64,000 bases of DNA from Rahnella aceris (GTDB lineage: Bacteria > Pseudomonadota > Gammaproteobacteria > Enterobacterales > Enterobacteriaceae), in the NCBI RefSeq assembly GCF_011684115.1, contig NZ_JAADJV010000002.1, positions 619,209 to 683,208 on the forward strand. Direction: 5' to 3'. Positions within the stretch are counted from its first letter, which is position 1; each line of letters starts with the position of its first letter. The notes below the pieces were generated by a model, which saw only the letters and a program-made list of their open reading frames with translations, was not told the origin of the DNA and searched no databases. Positions 18,125-28,480 of this stretch are shown here, piece by piece. A program made the position numbers and the translations under genes.

Positions 18125-18459
18125 CGCACCGCCTCCGGCAGACCGGATACCACCAACTGGTAGGAATCATCAATCAGATAATAAAACTGTGAATCGGGCA
18201 GCGAGCCGTCGAGGAACACGGTATTCCAGTGCGCTTTGTTGAGATGATCTCCCGGCACAATATCCGGATGTGCTGCCCGTAATTGCTCTGCCAGTTCAGG
18301 GCTGGTTTTCAGCGAAATAGCCTCGCGGCCATCAATTTCACACACCATGGCAAACATCGCGTCGCCCACTTTTACCTGATTTGCGCCGCGCTGATTTTCA
18401 ACACTTTGCTCCGCACCGGGTTTTCCCATGCAATAGGTCAGCAATTCCGAACTGGTCAT
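18106..18459 (-). CDS. yjbR: YjbR/MmcQ (DUF419) family protein
   Basis: 117 residues from ATG 18459, which follows AAGGAGAAACCC; the longer frame to 18525 lacks a ribosome site. MTSSELLTYCMGKPGAEQS at the N-terminus, AMFAMVCEIDGREAISLKT and HLNKAHWNTVFLDGSLPD are typical of the CyaY-like/double-wing MmcQ/YjbR fold. In E. coli yjbR lies next to uvrA, so this fits local synteny with insertions between. Biochemical role unknown; related folds bind DNA. Confidence 0.88.
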   Translation of the reverse strand: MTSSELLTYCMGKPGAEQSVENQRGANQVKVGDAMFAMVCEIDGREAISLKTSPELAEQLRAAHPDIVPGDHLNKAHWNTVFLDGSLPDSQFYYLIDDSYQLVVSGLPEAVRQEIGR

Positions 18460-18536
18460 GTTTGGGTTTCTCCTTGTAACGTGATGGCTACGTAGCACGA
18501 AAGTGCCCTCGGTTAACCATAGCAAACCTGAACGAT

Positions 18537-19952
18537 TTACAGGCTTAACACAGACGTCTTTTCTTTGCCGGTGACAGGATCTGGAATCTCCCCTTTTTTG
18601 CGCGCGCCGATTTCCTCAATGATTCTGGCAAAGCGTTCCTCATTGAGTTTGTAAAATACGCCCATAATGATCGCCGCACTGATAGCCAGTGCACAGGGCC
18701 AGATAAAGATCAGCTGACGCAAACCGAGTAAGGTCGCGCTGCCCTGCACCGCATTCGGGATATAACCGATTTGAGTCAGCATAATTCCCGGCAGGAATCC
18801 GGCAAGCGCGGCAGATATTTTTCGTGAAAAGGTATAACCGGTATACACCGAGCCTTCGGCACGAATACCGGTTTTCCATTCGCCGTAATCCACGGTATCT
18901 GGCACCAGCGCCCAGTTCAGGCTGTTGACAAATGCGGTGCCAAAAAATGCCATGCAGGAAAACAGCACAAAGCTTAACGAGCTGTTTCCCCACAGGAAAT
19001 TAAGCATATCGCCGGTTGCCCACAACAGTAATCCCCCCAGGTACACCTGTTTTTTGCCAAAGCGTTTCACGCAACCCGGCACCAGAAAGACACCGACCAG
19101 AATGCAGCCCATGCTGAAAAACCCCATCCACGACAACAGATGAATATCATTAAGCACGTACTGCGTGTAATACACCTGGATCGCCAGTTTGATGTTAAAC
19201 GCCGCCAGCGTACACAGATTGGCGAGGCACAGTACCAGCAACGGCGGATTACGAAATATGGCGCGAAACGACCGCAGGATGCCGGATTTATGTCCCGCAG
19301 GCGTGAGTTCAACGTAACGTTCCCTGACGCCGCGATAGCACCAGCCCATACACAGAATGCCGCAGGTGGCGAAAATCAGGGCAGCGGAGAAATACCCCAC
19401 CGAAGGGGAATTACCGAACAACGCCTGTACCGGCATAAACCCGACGGTACACAACAATAATCCGAGCGTGGCACCGCCCTGGCGCCAGGCGGCAAGCTGC
19501 GCCCGTTCATGGGGATTTTTGGTGATAGCGGGCACCATCGCGCCGTATGAACAATTCATCAGGCTGTAGAACAAGCCGAACAACATAAACAGTACGGTGG
19601 CGAGCGCCGTTTTCACCGGCAGGCCGAAATCATTCGCCATAAACTGCGCCGTCGCGATCAGCCCTACCGGGACGGAGGCATACAAAATGAACGGTCTGAA
19701 CTTACCCCGCGCACCAATATGACGGCGGGAATCAAGTAACACGCCGGTCAGCATATCGGTGAAAGCGGTGAAAAACTTCGCCACCAGGAAGATGATGCCG
19801 CCATAAAACGCCGGCATGCCCAGTTCATCGGTATAAAACTTCAGGAGATACAGCGTCCCGATACATAACATCAGGTTCGAGCCAAAATCGCCCATTCCAT
19901 AGGCGCACTTCTCACGCAACGTCAGCGGATCAGGGTGATGACAATCCTTCAT
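18537..19952 (-). CDS. yihO: GPH-family sugar:cation symporter YihO (sulfoquinovose or its glycoside)
   Basis: 471-residue inner-membrane transporter with about 12 hydrophobic segments of the glycoside-pentoside-hexuronide family. The N-terminus (LTLREKCAYGMGDFGSNLML) and the loops SRRHIGARGKFRPFILYA and NPHERAQLAAWRQGGATLGLL are close to E. coli YihO. It is the last gene of the sulfoquinovose operon, 46 bases after yihP. Position and sequence both support YihO over YihP. In E. coli ompL would follow; here a YjbR-like gene follows. Confidence 0.88.
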   Translation of the reverse strand: MKDCHHPDPLTLREKCAYGMGDFGSNLMLCIGTLYLLKFYTDELGMPAFYGGIIFLVAKFFTAFTDMLTGVLLDSRRHIGARGKFRPFILYASVPVGLIATAQFMANDFGLPVKTALATVLFMLFGLFYSLMNCSYGAMVPAITKNPHERAQLAAWRQGGATLGLLLCTVGFMPVQALFGNSPSVGYFSAALIFATCGILCMGWCYRGVRERYVELTPAGHKSGILRSFRAIFRNPPLLVLCLANLCTLAAFNIKLAIQVYYTQYVLNDIHLLSWMGFFSMGCILVGVFLVPGCVKRFGKKQVYLGGLLLWATGDMLNFLWGNSSLSFVLFSCMAFFGTAFVNSLNWALVPDTVDYGEWKTGIRAEGSVYTGYTFSRKISAALAGFLPGIMLTQIGYIPNAVQGSATLLGLRQLIFIWPCALAISAAIIMGVFYKLNEERFARIIEEIGARKKGEIPDPVTGKEKTSVLSL

Positions 19953-19998
19953 AGGCGATCCTCAAAGCGCCCCGCAGGGCGCTGTTACAGTGAATGCA

Positions 19999-21384
19999 TT
20001 ATGCCGTCTGCTTACGCTGCTCAATTTCCGCAACGATGCGCACGTACATTTTCTCGTTGAGGTTATAGAAACAGCCCATCGCCACGATGGTGATTGCCGC
20101 CAGCGCACAGGGATAAATGAAGATCAACTGACGCAGCCCTTCCTGCGTGTGCGCCGACTGCACCACGTTAGGCACATAGCCGATTTGCGTCAGCATCAGG
20201 CCGGGGAAGAACCCCGCCAGTGCCTGTGAAACTTTGCGAAAGAAGGTGAAACCGGTGTAGACCGTGCCTTCCGAACGCACGCCGGTGCGCCACTCGCCGT
20301 ATTCCACCGTGTCGGACACCAGCGCCCAGTTCAGGCTATTGACGAACGCCGATCCGAAGAACGCCAGACAGGAGAACGCGACAAAGCTGACCGAGCCGCT
20401 GCCATAGAAGTAGTTAAGGATGTCGCCGACAATCCACAGCGCCAGACCGCCGATATACACTTTTTTCTTACCGAATCGCCGGACGGCGGCAGGCATCAGG
20501 AACACGCCAATGAAAATGCATCCCATGCTGAAAAAACCCATATAAGAGAGCAGGATCGGGTCATTCAGCACGTACTGCGTGTAATACACCTGAATCGCCA
20601 GTTTGACGTTAAACGCCCCCAGCGTGCAGAGATTGGCGATGCACAGAATGAACAGCGGACGGTTACCGGCAATCGCCCGGAATGACGGCAACAGCCCCGG
20701 TTTTTGCGTATCACTGGCGGGCTGCGCCTCGACATAACGCTCTTTCACGCCGGCATAACACAGCCACATAAACAGTAACCCGACCAGCGAGAACAGCGTC
20801 GCCGCAAAGATATAACTGCGCTGCGAACTGCCTTCGAGCAGATTCATCACCGGCACAAAACCGACAGTGCACAACAGCAGTCCCAGCGTGGCACCACCCT
20901 GCCGCCATGCCGCGAGTGACGCCCGCTCGTCCGGGTTTTTGGTGATAGCAGGCACCATCGCGCCATACGAGCAATTCATCATGCTGAAAAACAGCCCGTA
21001 CAACATAAACAACAGTGTTGCCACGACGGTTTTACCGGTGATTTCAAACGGTGTGCCGACGAAATTGGCGACGGCCAGCAACGTCACCGGAAACGCGGCG
21101 TACAATACGAAGGGGCGGAATTTGCCCTTTGGCCCGATCTTACGGCGCGAATCCAGCATGATGCCGGTGCCCATATCGGTAAATGCGGTAAAGAATTTGG
21201 CGATCAAAAAGATAATGCCGCCGTAAGTCCCCGGCAGGCCGAGCACGTCAGTGTAAAATTTCAGCAGGTACAGCGTGCCAATATCGAGCAGGATATTGGA
21301 GCCTAAATCCCCCATGCCGTAGGCCAGTTTCTCCCTGAAAGGCAGGCGCAGGGTCGCGGGGTTTTCCGATGTTGTCTGACTCAT
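19999..21384 (-). CDS. yihP: GPH-family symporter YihP (sulfoquinovose locus transporter)
   Basis: 461 residues, about 12 membrane segments, clearly paralogous to the next gene yihO (shared SRRKIGPKGKFRPFVLYA, VYYTQYVLND and SLNWALVSDTVEYGEW). ATG 21384 follows GGAGAATAATA. Order on the transcript is yihU-T-S-Q-P-O, the E. coli order, which supports naming this copy YihP. One of the pair is thought to import sulfoquinovose or its glycerol glycoside and the other may export dihydroxypropanesulfonate; which does which cannot be read from sequence. Confidence 0.87.
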   Translation of the reverse strand: MSQTTSENPATLRLPFREKLAYGMGDLGSNILLDIGTLYLLKFYTDVLGLPGTYGGIIFLIAKFFTAFTDMGTGIMLDSRRKIGPKGKFRPFVLYAAFPVTLLAVANFVGTPFEITGKTVVATLLFMLYGLFFSMMNCSYGAMVPAITKNPDERASLAAWRQGGATLGLLLCTVGFVPVMNLLEGSSQRSYIFAATLFSLVGLLFMWLCYAGVKERYVEAQPASDTQKPGLLPSFRAIAGNRPLFILCIANLCTLGAFNVKLAIQVYYTQYVLNDPILLSYMGFFSMGCIFIGVFLMPAAVRRFGKKKVYIGGLALWIVGDILNYFYGSGSVSFVAFSCLAFFGSAFVNSLNWALVSDTVEYGEWRTGVRSEGTVYTGFTFFRKVSQALAGFFPGLMLTQIGYVPNVVQSAHTQEGLRQLIFIYPCALAAITIVAMGCFYNLNEKMYVRIVAEIEQRKQTA

Positions 21385-21439
21385 TATTATTCTCCTTCAC
21401 CCGCCGGGGCGATGTATTCCCCCCGGCGGGCAAGCCTTA

Positions 21440-23476
21440 TCAGAGGTGACGTAATGCACCGAACAGCGCTGCCCACTCGCTGTCTGCACGATAAAAGACC
21501 GGCGGCTGTCCTAACGGCGCGGCCACCGTAATATCGCCGCCGTGATGCGTTTCCCCGGTCCAGGCGTTGATCCACGTATCCTGCGGCAGATACAGCGACC
21601 AGTCGCTGCGCCCTTCTTCATGCACCGGTGCCACCAGCAGATCGCGGCCAAACAGGTACTGATATTTCAGGGTATAGGTGCGGGCATCGTCTTCGTAATG
21701 CAGGAACAACGGACGCATCACCGGTAAACCGCGCTGACTGTTTTGTTGCACGGCCTGCCGGATATACGGTTTGAGATGAGTGAACACGCCGGTCATGCGG
21801 GCGAAATGCGCGATGGTTTCCGCGTCGCCGTCAAACTGCCAGTTATCGCCCGGACGGTTGCCTTCGTGAGTGCGCATCATCGGGGTGAAGGCGCTGAAAT
21901 CGCACCAGCGCAGCAGCAGTTCTTTGCTGCGTTTCATCTCGAACAGCGTGGTGTAACCGCCAATATCGCTGTGATGCAGACCGTGGCCGCTCATTGCCAG
22001 CGACAAGGCCGCCGGGATCACCGAGGCCAGCCCGTCGTCCGGGCTCCAGTCAACGTTCTGATCACCCGCCCACATCATCGTCGAATATTTCTGGCTGCCG
22101 GTGTAACCGGCGCGCATAAAGAACAGCACCTCGCCGAGCTTGCCGGTTTCCTGCAAGGCTTCGTAGTTACATTTCGCCCACAGTGCGGGCCAGGCGTTAT
22201 GCATGATTTCCGCACTGATGCCGTTGTGCAGGAAGGTATCGGTTGGCAGATATTCACCGAAATCCGCCATCCAGCCGCCACATCCCAGTTCAATCAGGTT
22301 CTTTTTGATGACGTTTTTGAACCAGTCATAGGCAGCAGGATTGGTCAGATCGACCACGCCTGCGTAAAACTCGCCGAACTCGACGTGATAATCGCCCCCC
22401 GTGGCATCTTTGGTCAGATAGCCTTTTTTTGAGGCTTCGGCACACAAATCCCGATCGCTGGCGACATACGGATTGATGTAAGAAAGGAACTGCACACCCT
22501 CTTCTTTCCACTGAGGAATACGCTGGTCGAGTTGCGGATACAGCTCACTGTTCCACTTCCAGTTCCACATCACGCGCTTGCCGAATGAGGTCATGCGGAT
22601 ACCGGACCAGTCCTGCGCCCAGATGCCGTTGACCTTCACGCCGCCTTCGCGCATCACGTCGAGTTTCTGCTGGCAGACTTCCGTGCCGCCCTGAATACCC
22701 AGCGTCACGCCGTCGTATACCCAGTCCGGTAATTCCGGCTGGCGGCCCAACAGCGCAGTGAGTTTTTCCAGCAGGCTGATATAGTCGTCGGCACATTCAA
22801 AACGCAGCGTGGCGCTATCTTCCCAGAAGGCCAGTTCGTGGTAGTCCGGCGCGCTGAAATCGAAATTCATATAACCGCTGTTTTCAACATGGCAGTAAAC
22901 CTTCTGCGTGCTGACAAAGGTCGGCTGGGGGAAGAACGTCCAGTAATAGTCGCCGCCTGCGTTCTCTTTGCAGTCGGCCTGCCAGGTCACATAGGTTTGT
23001 TTGTTGCGCCCGACGCCCTGCTCGCTGGTCCACAGCGGGAAAGGTTTGCCGCGCAAATCAAAGTAAGAGAATTGTTCACCGCAGCCGTAAATATGATCTT
23101 GCGGTTGCGCCGCCAGCCGAAGCCAGATGCGGTTATGTGCGCGGTTATCATTTTGCAGGTTGAGCTGTAAACGCCCGTTATCATCGGTGGTGATAACCAG
23201 CGTGGCGCTGAGCGTATCGCCACGGCTGAAATGTAAGTGCCATCCCGCGGGTTGCGCAGTGATCTTAACGTCTGTCAGGGCGACCTTTTCATTCAGACGA
23301 TCTTTAATACTGAAATTACCGCGAAACATATCGATATCCGCTTCGCCGCCGCCAATCCACAAACAAGGCGCTTGCGCGGTATGACGTAAAATCAGACGCT
23401 GCTGATAAATCAGCGAAAATTCATTATTACCGGCGATAAATTCAATCTGAGTATTTTTATTTTGTAGGGTACTCAT
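21440..23476 (-). CDS. yihQ: Sulfoquinovosidase YihQ (GH31)
   Basis: Retaining alpha-glycosidase that releases sulfoquinovose from sulfoquinovosyl glycerol or sulfolipid. 678 residues, the same as E. coli YihQ. It carries the sulfonate-recognition stretch WAQDWSGIRMTSFGKR (Arg and Trp contacts), the nucleophile region GGWMADFGEYLPTD and the acid/base region MMWAGDQNVDW. ATG 23476 follows CGGAG. It starts only 17 bases after yihS; in E. coli the mutarotase gene yihR occupies this interval, so yihR is missing. Confidence 0.96.
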   Translation of the reverse strand: MSTLQNKNTQIEFIAGNNEFSLIYQQRLILRHTAQAPCLWIGGGEADIDMFRGNFSIKDRLNEKVALTDVKITAQPAGWHLHFSRGDTLSATLVITTDDNGRLQLNLQNDNRAHNRIWLRLAAQPQDHIYGCGEQFSYFDLRGKPFPLWTSEQGVGRNKQTYVTWQADCKENAGGDYYWTFFPQPTFVSTQKVYCHVENSGYMNFDFSAPDYHELAFWEDSATLRFECADDYISLLEKLTALLGRQPELPDWVYDGVTLGIQGGTEVCQQKLDVMREGGVKVNGIWAQDWSGIRMTSFGKRVMWNWKWNSELYPQLDQRIPQWKEEGVQFLSYINPYVASDRDLCAEASKKGYLTKDATGGDYHVEFGEFYAGVVDLTNPAAYDWFKNVIKKNLIELGCGGWMADFGEYLPTDTFLHNGISAEIMHNAWPALWAKCNYEALQETGKLGEVLFFMRAGYTGSQKYSTMMWAGDQNVDWSPDDGLASVIPAALSLAMSGHGLHHSDIGGYTTLFEMKRSKELLLRWCDFSAFTPMMRTHEGNRPGDNWQFDGDAETIAHFARMTGVFTHLKPYIRQAVQQNSQRGLPVMRPLFLHYEDDARTYTLKYQYLFGRDLLVAPVHEEGRSDWSLYLPQDTWINAWTGETHHGGDITVAAPLGQPPVFYRADSEWAALFGALRHL

Positions 23477-23493
23477 GATGGTCTCCGTGATTT

Positions 23494-24735
23494 TTATTTT
23501 GCATTAACGTCCAGCAGACCCGCAGCCACGGCAGGCGCCAGCCCAGGTGCCAGCGGCAGACGCGGGATCACCAGGCAGTGCAACAGATGATAAATATCCT
23601 GTTTGCCGTCCCAGACTTTGGTGGTGACGTTGTTGTCAGTGTCCAGCTCCTGCCACCACGAACCATTTTCGTAGTCCATCAGGTATTTCACGCAGTAATC
23701 CCACCAGGTCTGATACCAGGTTTCGTATTGCGCCTCGCCGGTCACGCAGTGCAGTGCATACGCGGTGCCCATTGCCTCAACAACCGGCCAGCGCACGCGT
23801 TCACGCACGATGGGTTTCCCGTCCCAGTCAACGGAATAAACAAAACCGTCTGCGCCATCCGGTGCCCAGGCATCGCGGAGGGTGGCGTGGAACAGCCCTT
23901 TGGCATCCTCCAGCAACCAGGCTGGTGGCGTTTCAAAACGGGCTTCCAGCGCGGCATGCAGATGCAGCATCAGCCGTCCCCATTCGATCCAATGCCCCGG
24001 CGTGCCGCCGTAAGCGCGGAAACGGTGCGCCGGATTATCTTTGTTGTAATCGCGGATCGGGTTCCAGTGCGTATCGAAATGTTCATTAACGCGATACTCG
24101 CCGGGCCGGGCGACGTCATGAATAATGACCGAGGCAATCCTCAATGCGCGATCCAGCCATTTGCGTTCGTGCGTGATGTCATAAACAATCAGGAAAGCTT
24201 CGACGGCGTGCATATTCGCATTGCCGCCGCGATAGGCTTCGGTTTCGCTGAAGGCTTCATCCCACGACTCGAGACACATCTGTTCGTCTTCACTCCAGAA
24301 ATACTTTTCGATCACGCCGATGGCCTGATCGAGTAACGCTCCGGCCTCAGGATGGCCGGTGGTGACCGCGCTGGCGGCGCCCAGCAAAACAAAGAAATGC
24401 TGATAACCTTGTTTCGAGGCATCCACCACGCCTTCATCATTTACGCAGGCGTACCAGCCGCCGTATTGTTTATCCGCCAGCGCGCCGTTGAGGGCACGGA
24501 TGCCGTGATCCACCAGCGCATACGCACCGGGACGGCCCATGCCTGCGGCAACGGAATAGACGTGCAGCATGCGGGCAGTGATCCACAAATGGGTGCCCAT
24601 CTCTGCCCGGACCTGGCCGTTATTGCCCAGCCAGCCAAAGCCGGTGGCCACAGCGGCATTTTTGCCAAAATCGAAGATCCGGTCGGTTTCCTGCTCAAGC
24701 CAGCGGTGGTGGCTCAACGTGTTAAACCATTTCAT
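23494..24735 (-). CDS. yihS: Sulfoquinovose isomerase YihS
   Basis: Aldose-ketose isomerase of the N-acylglucosamine 2-epimerase superfamily, converting sulfoquinovose to 6-deoxy-6-sulfofructose. 413 residues, matching E. coli. An alpha6/alpha6 barrel is suggested by [21 protein letters not shown] helices and the conserved His positions in [21 protein letters not shown] and [15 protein letters not shown] 24735 follows AAAGGAGTGG. Gap to yihT 15 bases. Confidence 0.95.
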   Translation of the reverse strand: MKWFNTLSHHRWLEQETDRIFDFGKNAAVATGFGWLGNNGQVRAEMGTHLWITARMLHVYSVAAGMGRPGAYALVDHGIRALNGALADKQYGGWYACVNDEGVVDASKQGYQHFFVLLGAASAVTTGHPEAGALLDQAIGVIEKYFWSEDEQMCLESWDEAFSETEAYRGGNANMHAVEAFLIVYDITHERKWLDRALRIASVIIHDVARPGEYRVNEHFDTHWNPIRDYNKDNPAHRFRAYGGTPGHWIEWGRLMLHLHAALEARFETPPAWLLEDAKGLFHATLRDAWAPDGADGFVYSVDWDGKPIVRERVRWPVVEAMGTAYALHCVTGEAQYETWYQTWWDYCVKYLMDYENGSWWQELDTDNNVTTKVWDGKQDIYHLLHCLVIPRLPLAPGLAPAVAAGLLDVNAK

Positions 24736-24750
24736 TTTCCACTCCTTTCG

Positions 24751-25629
24751 TTAGCGGCGGCGCGCCATCATCTCGTCCACAATGTCGCCCAGGCGCTGTA
24801 ATTTCGGCGCGGAAACATCCCTGAGCATGAGTTCGGTATCAGGTAAACCGACCACGGATGACCAGACCGCACGGCCTGCGAGGAAACCGGACGCGCCCGC
24901 CGTCATGGCGACGCTGACCGCGCGCGGGAAGAGTTTTTCATCAACGCCGGAGGAGAGGATCACCCACGGCATATGAATATGTTCATTGAGGTGTTGCGAT
25001 GCACGTAGCAGTTCAGCCTGCGTACCGCGCCCGCTGAGTGGCATTTCGACTTTATAAAGATCAGCGCCGCTGTCGCCGAGTTCTTTTGCGGCATCGATAA
25101 TCGCCTGTTCGCGGTCAAATTTGTCGCCACGACGCGGCGGCCTGACCACCGGCTCGATAATGCTCAGCAGCCCGTGTGCATGGCAGCGCTGATTAAATTC
25201 CTTCACCATCGCCAGACGTTGCTGCGGATCTTCATCGCTGCGCCACAGCACCAGTAATTTCAGCGCCTTACCGCCGTTTTCCCGGACCTGTTGCGGATCC
25301 ACACTTTTATCGATCACCACGCTGTCCACCGGAATGCCGTTGCCCGGAATAAATTCGTCTGCCGCGACAATCATGGCGCAGCTTTTCGCGATGGCCTGTT
25401 GCTCAACAATCTGGCGGTAACAGAACTGCTGATCGACCAGAATCGCCGAGGCGTACGGCGATAAAATCCGCGCGGCATTGACTTTAAAATCAGTCAGCAC
25501 CTGATCGGCGACCGGGGCTTTCGCGCCGGCTGCCGCGAACATTAAGCGCATCGCTTCACGCTGATCGACCGCCAGCATGGCGAAGCCGCCGGACGGACGG
25601 GTGATATCGTTAAGGCTGTAATGAGTCAT
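24751..25629 (-). CDS. yihT: Sulfofructosephosphate aldolase YihT
   Basis: Class I aldolase that splits 6-deoxy-6-sulfofructose 1-phosphate into DHAP and sulfolactaldehyde. 292 residues, as in E. coli. The Schiff-base lysine is in [17 protein letters not shown] near residue 193. The barrel also shows [14 protein letters not shown] near the start and [11 protein letters not shown] near the end. Start ATG 25629 follows AAGGAAAG. Confidence 0.95.
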   Translation of the reverse strand: MTHYSLNDITRPSGGFAMLAVDQREAMRLMFAAAGAKAPVADQVLTDFKVNAARILSPYASAILVDQQFCYRQIVEQQAIAKSCAMIVAADEFIPGNGIPVDSVVIDKSVDPQQVRENGGKALKLLVLWRSDEDPQQRLAMVKEFNQRCHAHGLLSIIEPVVRPPRRGDKFDREQAIIDAAKELGDSGADLYKVEMPLSGRGTQAELLRASQHLNEHIHMPWVILSSGVDEKLFPRAVSVAMTAGASGFLAGRAVWSSVVGLPDTELMLRDVSAPKLQRLGDIVDEMMARRR

Positions 25630-25651
25630 TTAACTTTCCTTGGTTAATGCG

Positions 25652-26548
25652 TTACGGATGTGTTTTCTGAGCCAGACCGGCGCTGGTGCGCACCTGCTCA
25701 AGAATGGCGGTCCAGTCCTGACGCCCGCGCCCGGCGGCACGCGCCTGGTTGTACACTTCGCGGGAAGCCGCACCGAGCGGCATCGGCACATGCAGCTGAT
25801 TAGCGACGTCCAGCGCGATACCGAGGTCTTTATGGGCGAGGTCAATCATGAAGGCCGGTGACAAATCACCTTTCAGCACTTTGTTCGGCCATGAGGTGGT
25901 GAAGTGGCCTTTTCCGGCCGGGGTGCCGCTCATTACCTGCAGCGCCACATCAAAAGAGAGATCCAGCGCTTCGCACAGCACGGCGGCTTCGGCGGAGAGC
26001 GCATTCAGGGCGATACTCATGTAGTTATTGATCAGCTTGACGCGGATGCCTTTGCCCGGCCCGCCCGCGTTAATCAGCTCCGAGCCCATCGCCATCAACA
26101 CTGGCCTCGCGCGCTCAACCTGTTCTGCCGTGCCGCCTGCCAGTAGCAGTAAGGTACCGGCCACTGCGTGATCAGAGGTTCTGCCCACCGGCACATCCAT
26201 CATGCTGAAGCCTTTTTCGTGCATCTGCGCAATCAGCTTGTCGGTCTGTAACGGATGGATAGTCGACATATCAATAACCAGCGCGGACGGGCTCAGGGTT
26301 TCGCAAATACCATCACGGCCAAATAAAACCTCACTTACCAGATCGCCGTTGGGCAGCATAGTAATGACAAATTCTGCGCCCGCCGCCGCTTCTGCCGCGC
26401 TCTTGCTGCCCGTTGCCCCCTGCCGTATCAGTGAGTTAACTGCCTGCGGGTTGAGATCGAACACCGCTAACCGGTGTCCCTGTTTAATCAGATTGGCCGC
26501 CATCGGAGCGCCCATTTGCCCCAGACCAATAAATGCCACGTTTGCCAT
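25652..26548 (-). CDS. yihU: Sulfolactaldehyde reductase YihU
   Basis: NADH-dependent reductase of the beta-hydroxyacid dehydrogenase family, reducing sulfolactaldehyde to 2,3-dihydroxypropanesulfonate. 298 residues from ATG 26548 ([17 protein letters not shown]), preceded by AAGGAGAG; the frame extends to 26662 into the promoter region without a start signal. It has the Rossmann GLGQMG motif (8-13), the substrate region [11 protein letters not shown] near 120, the catalytic Lys in NNYMS...[17 protein letters not shown] and the C-terminal [12 protein letters not shown]. First gene of the minus-strand yih operon. Confidence 0.95.
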   Translation of the reverse strand: MANVAFIGLGQMGAPMAANLIKQGHRLAVFDLNPQAVNSLIRQGATGSKSAAEAAAGAEFVITMLPNGDLVSEVLFGRDGICETLSPSALVIDMSTIHPLQTDKLIAQMHEKGFSMMDVPVGRTSDHAVAGTLLLLAGGTAEQVERARPVLMAMGSELINAGGPGKGIRVKLINNYMSIALNALSAEAAVLCEALDLSFDVALQVMSGTPAGKGHFTTSWPNKVLKGDLSPAFMIDLAHKDLGIALDVANQLHVPMPLGAASREVYNQARAAGRGRQDWTAILEQVRTSAGLAQKTHP

Positions 26549-26613
26549 CCGTCTCTCCTTTGTGCTGATCAGGCATGTCACTTTTTGATAATCAGCGGTG
26601 TCTGTGTTTGTCG

Positions 26614-26648
26614 TTTTTTGATCGTATTTGTAATTTAAGGTCAAAAAA
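26614..26648. promoter_or_regulatory. Inverted repeat in the yihU-yihV divergent promoter, candidate CsqR (YihW) site
   Basis: TTTTTTGA (26614-26621) and TCAAAAAA (26641-26648) form an 8-bp inverted repeat; a further TTTTTGAT occurs at 26582. YihW/CsqR represses this divergent promoter in E. coli. The match to its site is inference. Confidence 0.35.
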
Positions 26649-26720
26649 TTGACAGCCATCACTTTTTTAACAATTCACTAAATTAAAATAACCCCATCAA
26701 AACACGCTTAAGGAATAGCC

Positions 26721-27617
26721 ATGATTCGTATCGCCTGTGTTGGAATTACCGTGATGGACCGGATCTATTACGTTGAAGAACTGCCTGCGGAAGGAGGGAA
26801 GTATGTCGCTGAAAAATATCATGAAGTGGGTGGCGGTCCGGCGGCCACGGCTGCGGTGGCGGCGGCCAGACTGGGCGCACAGGTGGACTTTATTGGTCGC
26901 GTGGGCGATGACGATACCGGCAACCGGCTGCTCGCGGAGCTGGAATCCCTGGGGGTAAATACCCGCTATGTCCGTCGCGTTGAGCAGGCCCGTTCTTCGC
27001 AATCCGCCATTCTGGTGGACAACAAAGGTGAGCGGATCATCATCAATTATCCCAGCCCGGATTTACCCGTTTCCGCCGAGTGGTTACAAGCCATCGACTT
27101 TTCCCGGTGGGATGTAGTGCTGGCTGATGTGCGCTGGCATGACGGCGCGAAGCAGGCGTTTACCCTGGCGCGCCAGGCCGGTGTGCTCACCGTGCTGGAT
27201 GCCGATGTGACGCCACAGGATATCGCCGAACTGGTGGCGTTAAGCGACCACAGCGCCTTTTCCGCGCCCGGTTTGCAGCGGCTGACCGGAAAAACGGACG
27301 CCGGTGCTGCGTTAGTTGACGCCAAAACGCTCACAAATGGTCATGTGTATGTCACGCAGGGCGGGCAAGGTTGTCTCTGGCTGGAAAATGACCGTTTGCA
27401 TCATCAGCCGGGTTTTGCCGTCAACGTAGTGGACACCACCGGCGCAGGGGATGTTTTTCACGGCGCACTGGCGGTCAGTCTGGCCCAGGGAGCGTCGCCC
27501 GCCAAAGCCGTGCGCTTTGCCAGCGGTGTTGCTGCACTGAAATGTACCCGGCCGGGGGGCCGTGCGGGGATACCTGACTGTGATCAGGCCCGGTCTTTTT
27601 TGTCACTTTCTGTATAG
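26721..27617 (+). CDS. yihV: Sulfofructose kinase YihV (PfkB family)
   Basis: Ribokinase-family enzyme phosphorylating 6-deoxy-6-sulfofructose at O1. 298 residues, as in E. coli. It shows MIRIACVGITVMDRIYYVEELP at the start, the GGGPAATAAVAAARLGA signature (34-50) and the catalytic anion-hole motif DTTGAGDVFHGAL near 242-254. ATG 26721 follows AAGGAATAGCC. It is divergent from yihU, with yihW 36 bases downstream. Confidence 0.95.
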   Translation: MIRIACVGITVMDRIYYVEELPAEGGKYVAEKYHEVGGGPAATAAVAAARLGAQVDFIGRVGDDDTGNRLLAELESLGVNTRYVRRVEQARSSQSAILVDNKGERIIINYPSPDLPVSAEWLQAIDFSRWDVVLADVRWHDGAKQAFTLARQAGVLTVLDADVTPQDIAELVALSDHSAFSAPGLQRLTGKTDAGAALVDAKTLTNGHVYVTQGGQGCLWLENDRLHHQPGFAVNVVDTTGAGDVFHGALAVSLAQGASPAKAVRFASGVAALKCTRPGGRAGIPDCDQARSFLSLSV

Positions 27618-27653
27618 AATACGACTCAGACGCTCATTTTAAAGGATGTATCC

Positions 27654-28439
27654 ATGAGTCTTACTGAACTGACCGGTAATCCGCGCCACGATCAACTGCT
27701 CGCATTGATTGCCGAGCGTGGTTACATGAACATTGAAGAACTGGCGGCGTTACTGGATGTCTCGACCCAAACCGCCCGCCGCGATATCCGCAAGCTCAGC
27801 GATCAGGGGCTGATCACGCGCCATCACGGTGGCGCGGGGCGGGCCTCGAGTGTGGTCAATACCGCCTTTGAGCAACGTGAGATTTCCTGGACGGAAGAGA
27901 AAAAAGCCATTGCGGAATCCATCGCCGATTACATCCCCGACGGCTCAACGGTGTTTATCACCATTGGCACCACAGTCGAGCAGGTCGCGCATTCGCTGCT
28001 CAATCATAACCGGCTGCGGATTATCACCAATTGTCTGCGCGTCGCGCATATTTTGTATAAGAACCCGCGCTTTGAGGTGATGGTGCCTGGCGGCACGCTG
28101 CGCCCGCATAATGGTGGCATTATCGGCCCGGCGGCCACGGCTTTTGTCGCCGGCTTTCGTGCCGACTATCTGGTGACCAGCGTCGGCGCAATTGAAAGCG
28201 ACGGCGCCCTGCTGGAGTTCGATGTCAACGAGGCCAGCGTGGTGAAAACCATGATGGCGCATTCACGTCATATCCTGCTGGCTGCTGACCATACCAAATA
28301 TCATGCCTCAGCGGCGGTCGAAATCGGCAATGTCTCACAGGCCACGGCGCTGTTCACCGACGAACTTCCGCCCGCCGGATTGCTCAAGGTGCTGAAAAAC
28401 CATCAGGTCGAAGTGATAAAAGTCAGTACCGCGGAATAA
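27654..28439 (+). CDS. yihW: DeoR-family repressor YihW (CsqR)
   Basis: 261 residues. N-terminal DeoR helix-turn-helix RHDQLLALIAERGYMNIEEL...TARRDIRKL (9-48) with ITRHHGGA, followed by the sugar-phosphate-isomerase-like sensor domain (FITIGTTVEQVAHSL, VAGFRADYLVTSVGAI). In E. coli this protein represses the yih genes until sulfoquinovose or its glycoside is bound. ATG 27654 follows AAAGGATG. A strong terminator follows at once. Confidence 0.94.
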   Translation: MSLTELTGNPRHDQLLALIAERGYMNIEELAALLDVSTQTARRDIRKLSDQGLITRHHGGAGRASSVVNTAFEQREISWTEEKKAIAESIADYIPDGSTVFITIGTTVEQVAHSLLNHNRLRIITNCLRVAHILYKNPRFEVMVPGGTLRPHNGGIIGPAATAFVAGFRADYLVTSVGAIESDGALLEFDVNEASVVKTMMAHSRHILLAADHTKYHASAAVEIGNVSQATALFTDELPPAGLLKVLKNHQVEVIKVSTAE

Positions 28440-28441
28440 AA

Positions 28442-28465
28442 AAGGCCGACATTTCTGTCGGCCTT
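28442..28465. terminator. Terminator after yihW
   Basis: AAGGCCGACA, loop TTTC, TGTCGGCCTT: perfect 10-bp stem starting three bases after the yihW stop. The T-run after the stem is short. Confidence 0.8.
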
Positions 28466-28480
28466 AATCAACATCTTATC

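Noticed and set aside
21743..22432. 229-codon plus-strand frame opposite yihQ
   Set aside because: Shadow of a conserved glycosidase gene.
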